A program made the translations under genes and the position numbers. A stretch of 64,000 nucleotides of DNA from Plumapathes pennacea (lineage: Eukaryota > Cnidaria > Anthozoa > Antipatharia > Myriopathidae): the NCBI GenBank assembly GCA_964036295.1, contig OZ038470.1, positions 5,009,001-5,073,000 on the forward strand. The letters run 5' to 3'. Within the stretch, counting starts at the first letter, position 1, and the number at the start of each line of letters is the position of its first letter. This document shows positions 57,301-64,000 of this stretch, piece after piece. The notes under the pieces were generated by a model, which searched no databases, was not told where the DNA came from, and saw only the letters and a program-made list of their open reading frames with translations.

Positions 57301-59509
57301 TTGGAGATATGAGTGGGGTAAACGTGTGGAATCGTGTGTTGACCGCACAGGAGATTTACACTTTGTCCAAATCGTGCAACGCAGGGGAGGGGAACGTGTT
57401 CAAGTGGTCTGACTTCAGTAGTGGAGTCCGTGGAGCGGTACAGGTCATTCGACCAACCGTCTGCACAACAGGTAAAATAATTTTGCTGCTTAAACCACAG
57501 TATCTTGCATCCTTGTAGTTGTTTACATCGGAGGAATTTGGGCGTATCGACTTAACCCTTTCATTGTCAAGAGTGATCAAGTTCAATTTTCTCCTTCAGT
57601 TTCGGCAGCACAAATATATCATACAGTAAAGAGAACTTTGCTTTTGACACCTTGCTCAGTTGATAGCTGATTAAAGTATCAACTCTCATTACATTATTCA
57701 TACATTTCCCTCTTAAAAAGTTTGGAGAATCTGCATTTTGAACTTGGGAGTGAAAGGGTTAAACGGGCCAGATGGAAAAGAGAATCTTCTTGAGACCTAA
57801 AGATCACCACTTCACGTACTCTCCCTTGACACACGTAAGGATGCATGTGCAATATGGAGTCCAAGATTTAGTGATGTAAGTCGAGTAAAAAAAAGTTCCT
57901 TTGGTTGTTTTAGTTGCAGATTTCTCTTTTCTGTTCGCGAACAAGAGCACCACAGACTACGTCTTAATCAACGGAACGACTTCTCTTGTGGCCGTCACTG
58001 GCTGTTTCTGGATGCGGTCGAGTGATCAAGACAATGAAGGTATACCCTTCAGCTACGCCGTCAGTGGAGGTTACAATGAGCTCATTATCCATGACTACAG
58101 AGATTTCTCGATCTTTGTTGGCGAAACACCTACAAGGTAAAGCATCATTAATTAAATGAAATTGTAGATTGTTATTCCCGAGCCGTGCGAGGGTACTAAC
58201 CATGACACCTTCCCATTTTTGAATGTCTGTCTTTGGCCTTCTCGCAGCGCGGGGTCTTCTGGGAGCAACAGGCACGTCACGCGTGCTCTTTTCCAGGCTC
58301 CCTCAGTTAACCTCGACACGAGGGCCCTTACCCATCCGCGCTCGCTACTTTAGCGCTCTCTTGATATAACCTTGGAGGGAAAAAGAGGGACTTTTCGCAG
58401 TTTAGACACCTCAAGTTAAACAAATTTCGATAAGATCAAAGTAACGATAGCATCTGATTACTTTGAAGTATTTAGTAGTGATATTATTATTATTACTAGA
58501 AAATACCAAAAGTTTGATCTTTGATAGCTCCACTGCTCATGATGGAAATATTACTAAAGACATTAAATGCAGACACCGCGTTTAAACAACGGTCAGAATG
58601 CTTTTCTTCGAATTAGTTGAAACTGGCTTTGTTTTTTCACACGTTTTTAGACATTTTATCACAATGCGACTCCCATTTTGTAAGTGATGACCATTGTGAA
58701 CCACGAGGAGGCCGAGAGAAAAACAGCTGTTTTAAATCGCCTCTACGAAGTTTAGACGAGGCTTTCTACGTGTACTGTCTAAGAAAATTCCTCACAACAA
58801 AAATTGCAAAAGAAGTATTTAATTATTTGTTACCCTGTCTCCGTTTGGCCTTTTCTCTACGTTAAAGAAATATCCTATACGACTTGTGTGCGTTGTATTT
58901 TAGAGCAAGTCTCGTGAATACTATCTATTTTCCGATTTTTAGTTCCAATGATTTCATGCCCTATGAACAGAAAAACTCACAAATACAGTTCAACTAAACC
59001 AAACAGTAAAGCCAAGCGATTATTAACTCGTTTAACACTTGCGATGTCTTAAAAAGCCGTCCCGGCCTCGGCGACATTGGTAATTCGACGAACTCACTCA
59101 ATTAGCTTCTCTTGCCATCAGTAAAACTTCTGTATCAGCCAATGACGGCCTGTGGCACTATATCTGCTTCAACTGGGAAAACTCCGCTGGCTCATGGAAC
59201 ATTTACAAAGATGGCGTCCTTGGCAAGAGTGGCTCAGGCCTCAGCATTGGTCACGTGATCCGGGGTGGGGGACGCTTTGTTCTGGGACAAGAGCAAGACT
59301 CACTGGGAGGTGGTTTTGAATTGCAGCAGTCGTTTGTTGGGGAGATGAGTGGCGTCAACGTGTGGAATCGCGTGCTGACTGCACAGGAGATTCACAATTT
59401 GTCTAAGTCTTGCGATGCAGGAGAAGGGAACGTGTTCAAGTGGTCTGACTTCAGGAGTGGCGTCCGTGGAGCGGTGCAGGTCATTCAACCGTCCGCCTGT
59501 GAAGCATAG
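49745..59509 (+). CDS. Type II membrane protein with two pentraxin-like domains
   Basis: Ten usable exons close in frame to 630 residues: 49745-49919, 50043-50075, 52542-52700, 53164-53304, 54333-54485, 55278-55301, 56411-56627, 57086-57471, 57920-58136 and 59122-59509. Order: short tail MSQIHPVTPPGTE.., TM helix IIISVCVVIVIATAIILSA (no signal peptide), a Ser/Thr-rich stalk of three intact exons, a 24-bp exon (VENYTAPE), then two pentraxin/LamG-like domains, each from a 217-bp plus a ~387-bp exon. Each has FANKSTTDYVLINGTTSLV, GCFWMRSSDQDN, the pentraxin-like WHYICFNW, a LGQ(D/E)QDS..GGGF calcium-loop region and VNVWNRVLTAQEI. Three further stalk exons are damaged: 53414 (insertion), 54091 (frameshift) and 54603 (4-base insertion). 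I left them out; leaving them out keeps frame. A poly(A) signal AATAAA is near 59948. Pentraxins bind ligands with calcium; its role is inferred only. Confidence 0.8.
49936..49966. repeat. Short (TTA)n in intron 1
   Basis: About 10 TTA triplets, the contracted counterpart of the array at 42522-42602. Confidence 0.9.
52089..52332. mobile_element. Element with GGGGGTACTCC ends and a TTTCAGACCAAA minisatellite core
   Basis: The left side AGGGGGGGGTACTCC is the inverted match of the right side GGGAGTACCCCCCC. Between them are four or five diverged copies of a ~31-bp unit containing CCCTATTTCAGACCAAA. The right end is a run of about 18 C followed by 10 G (about 52304-52330). The same core in opposite orientation occurs at 55520-55800, also bounded by CATATATGAGCCATATA. 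Confidence 0.7.
53414..54006 (+). pseudogene. Stalk exon split by a retroelement 3' end
   Basis: The exon begins normally after GTATGCAG (DTTTRSSLTTKASYITIATD..). After AAGACAAGCATAAC (53552) about 440 bp of foreign DNA follows, and the expected exon end AACAGCAGTGCCAG with its donor GTTTGT resumes at about 53993-54006. The frame enters a stop in the insert. The exon is phase 1-1, so skipping it would keep the pentraxin gene in frame. Confidence 0.8.
53553..53992 (+). mobile_element. Non-LTR retroelement 3' end inserted in a stalk exon
   Basis: ~440 bp, AT-rich, ending in short repeats AATGAATAAATGAAATGAAA, as in 3' tails of LINE-type elements. Its segment GCCATTTAAGCCACTGGCTTTGG recurs at 61757-61780 (GCCATTTAAGCCTCTGGCTT). 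No coding sequence is seen. The target duplication is at most a few bases (AAC). Confidence 0.65.
54091..54186 (+). pseudogene. Frame-shifted stalk exon remnant
   Basis: After the acceptor TTGTACACAG the stalk sequence ACACCACTAAACAAAGACAA is recognisable, but indels shift it out of the stalk frame (it reads DKDKLRHISN where intact exons give TKTSYITIATD), and no CCAG-GTTTGT donor follows the AGCAAAATTACAGTGTTAGC end. Not usable as a coding exon. Confidence 0.65.
54603..54756 (+). pseudogene. Stalk exon with a 4-base insertion
   Basis: Splice sites are intact (ACGCACAG / CCAG-GTTTGT), but ACTACTAACAAAGAC has four more bases than the sister exon at 54333 (ACTACAAAGAC). The exon is 154 bp, its phase is changed, and it reads into TAG soon after. 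If included in mRNA it would truncate the pentraxin protein before its ectodomain. Confidence 0.7.
55331..55365. mobile_element. MITE end fragment
   Basis: GCGGTTCTCAAACGACTGTCGAAAGCAAAG matches the left end of the 37667-37983 family. The stretch after it (55365-55500) repeats 'AGCGGTCAC' segments; a second simple element is likely nested there. Confidence 0.4.
55520..55800. repeat. TTTGGTCTGAAATAGGGTC minisatellite
   Basis: Seven or so diverged copies of a ~31-bp unit (TTTTGGTCTGAAATAGGGTC plus AAAAATCGCAAA), flanked by CATATATGAGCCATATA. The opposite orientation of the 52.1-kb array. In the intron between the 24-bp exon and the first pentraxin exon. Confidence 0.8.
57552..57762. mobile_element. 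MITE copy, AACCCTTTCACTCCCA family
   Basis: Full-length copy (about 210 bp) in the intron between the two pentraxin domains, starting TTAACCCTTTCATTGTCAAG and ending TTGGGAGTGAAAGGGTTAA. Inverted orientation relative to the copy at 59611. Confidence 0.85.
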
Positions 59510-59610
59510 TTTTAGCGCCGAAGACTTCTCTTCGAACAGGAGCGCCCGGGCGCGCTCTGTCCTCCGCAGAGGCATTTCAATGTATGGTGTGGTTTTATAA
59601 ACGGTCCGCT

Positions 59611-59820
59611 TTAACCCTTTCACTCCCATATTCAAAATGCAGATTCTCCCAAACTTTTAAGAGGAAAATGTATGGGTGATGTAGTGAGAATTGATAGTTT
59701 GATCAGCTATCATCTGAGCAAGGTATCAAAAGCCAAGCTCTCCTTACTATATGATATATTTCTGGTGAGAAACTGAAGGAGAAAATTGAAGTTGATCACT
59801 CTTGAGAGTGAAAGGGTTAA
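59611..59820. mobile_element. MITE copy, AACCCTTTCACTCCCA family
   Basis: The cleanest full copy (210 bp) in the window: TTAACCCTTTCACTCCCATA at the left, TTGAGAGTGAAAGGGTTAA at the right. It lies in the 3' UTR of the pentraxin gene, about 100 bp past the stop codon and before the AATAAA near 59948. Confidence 0.9.
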
Positions 59821-60199
59821 GTAGGCGATGTCAGATCGTGCATGTTATATATAATCAATCCGTTTTCTTCATTTGCGTAAAGTCAAGAACTTTCTATTTG
59901 AAAGGTTGCCTTGGAGTGCCCGGTATGTAAAGTCCGAGCAGTGTTCAATAAAACATTGTAGTGATACAGCTCGTCTGGTAATGTATTGAGGAATCACTTC
60001 GACATTTGATCTTGCACTGCTTTTATTACAACAACATCTGCCAAGTTTCGTTATTGAGATTTGTAACTACAGCGCACCGCCCTACAATTGTTACTAAGTC
60101 CACTTACAACGCGGCGTTCTTGACGACAGAAAAACTTTGCTAGTTGCCGTGGGGTCCTGCGACATTTTTGTTGCAAAGTAGCAAGGACGCGTGTTAGCA

Positions 60200-60385
60200 T
60201 AATGCAGATTCTCCCAACCTTTTAAGAGTAAAATATATGAGTAATGTAACGAGAATTGGTAGTTTAATCAACTACCATCTAAGCAAGGTATCAAAAGCCA
60301 AGTTCTCCTTACTGTATGATGTATTTCTGGTGAGGAACTGAAGGAGAAAATTGAACTTGATCACTTTTGGGAGTGAAAGGGTTAA
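60200..60385. mobile_element. MITE copy, AACCCTTTCACTCCCA family, left end lost
   Basis: Begins inside the element (AATGCAGATTCTCCCAACCT) and ends TTTGGGAGTGAAAGGGTTAA. Lies between the pentraxin gene and the minus-strand fibrinogen-like gene. Confidence 0.8.
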
Positions 60386-60785
60386 ACTATTGAGGGAGAG
60401 TTTCTCTCTGTTAGTGTCTGTCTCCCTTTAGAGCGCAACGAACGAATGAATGTCAAATAAGACCACGTTGCACGCTTTTTTCCCCCACTTTATTGCATTT
60501 GTACCCATTACACAATCACCTTACATCACAAAATTGTTGCAGGTTCTTAACTCTGACAAGAGCAAACTGAAGATAGATTTTGTCTCTAACGCAATTAATT
60601 TTGTGGGTAACCCTTATAATCCCCAAATGAAGGTATAAATTGCATTTTGATACCTTCAAAAAAGAAAAACAAGTCGACAAAAAGAAACACAATGCAGCCC
60701 CGTTTAAATTTCCCAGCTTTGCTGATTTCAAAGCACGGAACCCTTAATCTAAACTAAAACCCCTTAAACGTTACTCTCGGTGACT

Positions 60786-63706
60786 TTACTGCACCAGAAC
60801 GTAACCCATGGCTGCGATGGTCTTGTCTCCGTTGTCGCCGCCGTGTTTAGCCACATCGCCACAGGAAAGATTATCGTTTGGATAACCTCCAGTGCCGAAA
60901 CCGATGCGGGAATCATTGGAGGAACAGTCATTCTCGTTGTTGCTCGAGATTCCAATCCTCGCTTTCGACATGCTTTCATTTGCTTTTGCGTTGAATCCCT
61001 CCCTGTTGCAGTTGCTCTGGAGAGACGAACCAGCAATCAGCGCTTTCCAGGCATTGCGTCCGCGCGGGGTATCGAAGGCGTGGAATGTGTCGTCGGCGAT
61101 CTGCGAGTGAAGAGACTGGGCCGAATGGTCGACTGAGAGAAACTTTGTTTCACCTCCCACCTTCATCCCGAGGCAGAGTTTACTGAAGGAAGTCTGCGAG
61201 TATGTTGGCAGTTTGGTTTCCTCGTCGTTCAAGCCACTCGACCCTCCTACCGCGTTGAACACGGCATCGTTTGTCCACAATTCGGAGCCGTAAATGAAGG
61301 TTTTCTGGAAGATAAAAGCGCTTGAGTTTGTTTATGATATTCTTCCAACCATTCAAGAAGTGAATTTATAAGTGTGTAGCGAGAATTGATTATTTCATCA
61401 GCTTTTATCTGGGACCAAGACTCAAGGAAAAAAGTCGATCACTTCATGGTGAATCTGATTGACGCTAGGAACGTTTCGATTCCTGAACAGCAGTTAAAAC
61501 CAAACCTCGTGTAAGCAACAAACTCGGTGAACTTCATGTTTCTATTTCATGTTTCTTCATGTTTCTATTAAAACTTCATGTTTCTATTAACCTGCTACCT
61601 ATATTTATGTATTATTTATTATTATTTCTTTGTTAATGTTATTCGATTTGTCAGCTACACTTCCTTAAGCCTAATTTTATTGCCTTATATTGATTTGCGA
61701 TCATTCCCAATGTCCTACAGCAGTATTTTTGCACTATAGAGTTTCTTTCAAGCCTATGCCATTTAAGCCTCTGGCTTTGGCTCTTATAATTTCAATATGT
61801 ACAAAACATAAAACAATTAAGACGATTGTTATGGTTATGGTTGTTATGGTGAATGCATTTTGAATAATAGTGCTGAGTTTCCAACTCTTCAACTGTTGAA
61901 TGAAACCTAGAAGTGTCAACTCTAAAGTGAAGCTTTCAATCTAATAGCACGGTATTGATTTTTAACAGCTCCTGCATAGTCAAACGAATCACGTGTACAA
62001 GAACAATCATCGAAAAGAATCTCGCTAAATCGGCGCCAAATTGCCTCTAAAGTCATCATAAGGGGGAAGTATGGACTAGTTTCTGTTGTTAGACCAATTT
62101 TAGTAAGTTTTATTATATACTCTACGCGCTAAACGTGATTTGAAAAATTTCCATACAAATCCCTATTAGCGGATCAGTCATGACGTCATCTGTGTGAGCT
62201 GCCTGTGATTTACCTTGCTGCCGTCAATCTTCATGACCAGCGTAAATCCCCCAGACCCACATCCTTCAATAGCGTCCATGTGACAGTACACTGGGACCTT
62301 GCCACCCGCCAAGGACAGTTCGTATGCTTTGCTTTCCCTGAAAAAAAAATTCTACTTTTCAAGATTCTGCGTCAGTCACGCACGTCGCGTCACTTCAATT
62401 CGTCATCAACGCGTCACACACGTCACGTCACACCACATCACGTCACGTACCTTTCGCCGTCGGCATATATCTCACTGCAGCTTTTGTATTCTTTTGGTGG
62501 TGGTGGTGTAGTGGGAGCTAGAAAAATTACAGTACAATATTAGTACCGACAAAAAAGCCTTTAATTAATATTGGGGCATAAGGGCATAAGGGCATCAGCT
62601 ATCGTCTGGGTAACAATTATTATGGATACATATGACGCCAGGTTATTCTAGCTTCACTACCTGTGTTCGTTATTGTTAATCTTGGGCTAAGAAATATGCC
62701 AAAAAGCTGCTGTGTTCACAAACTTGGTGAATAATGATCAAAGATCTGATTCAGGTCATTTGTAATACCGAGAAAAGGCAAATGGAAACCATTCGCCATT
62801 TGTTTTGGCGGAAATACGTTCGGGGAAAAATGTTCGTTGTCGAAGGCTGTGCTAAGTCATCTACACCGTATTCACATTGTCGTGTTCGGAACAAGCTTAC
62901 GATTTGTTGGGCGAAGGGCCTTGAGTGCTTCCACGACTCCGTTCACGATATCCTGCCTCTGCTGGTCAAACTTTTGATCCAGATCTTCTTTCAGTGCTCG
63001 TCTTGCTTCGGCTGCCTCATCGCCAAGTTTAGAGATTGCCTCAAGAACAGGTGCGAAGTCAGCGTTACACTGGACCGGCTCAGCTGGTTGCTTCAAAATC
63101 TCAAGGATCTCGCAGGGAGCTAAAAACAAAGACTTTCAGTCCGCTATTAATAACATTACCTTCTCGCAACTTCTTGGCCAGCGAACTGCAGAGTTTTGAC
63201 CAAAGATTTAATTTAAAAGCGTGTTCCACTAGCTCAAAACACATCGCCGAAGAAAGTCCTGTTGTGAGCGCAACATTACTTTTACTTTTAACCATTTTAC
63301 TTTCAAGCTTAAAATACAGATTCTCCCAACCTCTTAGTAGGAAATATATGCATGGGTGGGTAGTGAGAATTGGTAGTTTAATCAGCTTTTATCTGAAAAA
63401 TTGCCAAAAACCAAGTCCTCTATGCTGTTTGATATATCCTCGTTGAGAAACTAAAGGAGAAAATTTATAGTGATCACTCTTGGGAGTGGAGGGGTTATAA
63501 AGACCTTTGTGCCCTATCCCACCTGAACAAGTACAGCAAGTGATATCGAGTTACAGCTGTTGCTGGCGGCTGCTGACAGCGAGTGGCATTACTGCTTACT
63601 ACCTACCCTTCTTCTTGTTGCATGACGCCCCCGACTTTTTCGCGGCCGGCTTCCCACAGGTGAGGGAAATCCCCACCATCAACAGAACGATAAATGCCTT
63701 GTTCAT
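60786..63706 (-). CDS. Secreted fibrinogen-like protein, skeletal organic matrix protein 5-like
   Basis: Five exons close in frame to 342 residues: 63706-63607, 63119-62901, 62517-62451, 62337-62214 and 61304-60786. Exon 1 encodes a signal peptide (MNKAFIVLLMVGISLTCG). Residues ~35-107 are a charged, Ala/Glu-rich likely coiled coil (LGDEAAEARRALKEDLDQKF). A Pro/Thr linker (PPTTPPPPK) precedes a fibrinogen-like start: CSEIYADGE, VPVYCHMD, GCGSGGFTLVMKIDG. The C-terminal part is the cnidarian form: LWTNDAVFNAVGG, ETKLPTYSQTSFSKLCLGMK, NCNREGFNA, KARIGISSN, SRIGFGTGGYP. From memory this resembles the coral 'uncharacterized skeletal organic matrix protein 5' family. It may be a matrix or secreted lectin-like protein; the function is unproven. 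A minus-strand poly(A) signal lies at 60489-60494, and a TATATAA-like box about 45 bp upstream of the ATG. Confidence 0.85.
61745..61800 (+). mobile_element. Retroelement tail fragment
   Basis: TATGCCATTTAAGCCTCTGG and CTTTGGCTCTTATAATTTC match the inserted element at 53553-53992. In intron 4 of the fibrinogen-like gene. Confidence 0.45.
63286..63498. mobile_element. MITE copy, AACCCTTTCACTCCCA family
   Basis: Diverged full-length copy in intron 1 of the fibrinogen-like gene: TTTTAACCATTTTACTTTCA at the left, CTCTTGGGAGTGGAGGGGTT at the right, interior matches throughout. A shorter, more degraded copy lies at about 61340-61440. Confidence 0.75.
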
Positions 63707-64000
63707 TTTCTGAAAATGAGAACGTTAACTGATTTGGTCACAAACGTTATATAAAAAGTATGAGTGAGGTTTATCTGGATATGCTGAATGCCGTAAACTG
63801 TTGCGCCTTAGGTAAACTCTCCCTAGATGAGCCGCATTTTGCAGTTCTTGGAGTAAATGCCCAAAATATTGTTTGAATAAAAAAAGGAACTGATGTGTTG
63901 GCTGACGTTTTGAGGCGTGAGAGCTATTTTTTTGAAAGCATAAAATTTTAAACTGATGGCCATGAAAACCTGCAAAGTTGAATTATGTTACGAACAAATA
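63707..64000. other. Upstream of the fibrinogen-like gene
   Basis: Promoter side of the minus-strand gene. A TATATAA-like box (minus strand) lies near 63748-63755. Nothing else recognised. Confidence 0.4.

Noticed and set aside
61200-61280. A gene starting at Met 61280 (minus) with no upstream exons
   Set aside because: The frame extends upstream to a good acceptor (TTCCAG) at 61305 and joins four earlier exons, including a signal peptide.

Overview
This window is nuclear DNA from a cnidarian, most likely a stony coral. The evidence is intron-rich metazoan genes with GT-AG introns, AT-rich intergenic DNA full of short inverted-repeat elements and microsatellites, and a gene resembling the coral 'uncharacterized skeletal organic matrix protein 5' family. 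The genus cannot be told from sequence alone. Exon chains below were built by hand from splice sites, codon phase and protein homology, and every chain given closes in frame.

Left half (1-26.5 kb) is conserved housekeeping sequence. A UBXN10-like cilia/p97 adaptor (minus) sits head to head with a complete nine-exon DDX19/DBP5 mRNA-export helicase (plus). A complete nine-exon ALG3 mannosyltransferase (minus) has two non-canonical introns, an AT-AC U12-type intron and a probable GC-AG intron. It shares a 172-bp divergent promoter with a small secreted, probably GPI-anchored folate-receptor-like protein (plus). Then come an intronless casein kinase 1 alpha (plus) and a five-exon multi-pass protein that may be a gustatory-receptor-like (Grl) 7TM protein (minus).

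Right half (28.9-63.7 kb) is a fast-evolving tandem cluster. Three plus-strand loci start with the same module: a basic cytosolic tail, one transmembrane helix (type II, no signal peptide), a tiny 33-bp exon and Ser/Thr-rich stalk exons. They end differently: 11 calcium-binding EGF repeats plus an extracellular TLDc domain (30.2-36.9 kb); a stub or half-pentraxin chimera (42.3-49.1 kb); and two complete pentraxin-like domains (49.7-59.5 kb). Nearly all module exons are phase 1-1, so they can be swapped, skipped or multiplied without breaking frame, and the sequence shows this happening: an 895-bp triple-EGF duplication, decayed stalk exons, a retroelement inserted in one stalk exon, a stalk/pentraxin exon fusion, an orphan pentraxin exon at 39.3 kb and duplicated promoter/exon-1 blocks. 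A minus-strand gene for a secreted fibrinogen-like skeletal-matrix-type protein follows at 60.8-63.7 kb. I infer a birth-and-death family of modular cell-surface proteins (recognition, adhesion or biomineralisation); the function is not shown by the sequence.

Mobile and repeat DNA includes a 1.27-kb fold-back element made of 54-bp palindromic repeats in two opposed arrays, a palindromic 100-bp repeat element, a high-copy ~205-bp MITE with AACCCTTTCACTCCCA ends, several other MITEs, Penelope-like retroelement fragments and a ~440-bp (GATGGT)n array inside DDX19.
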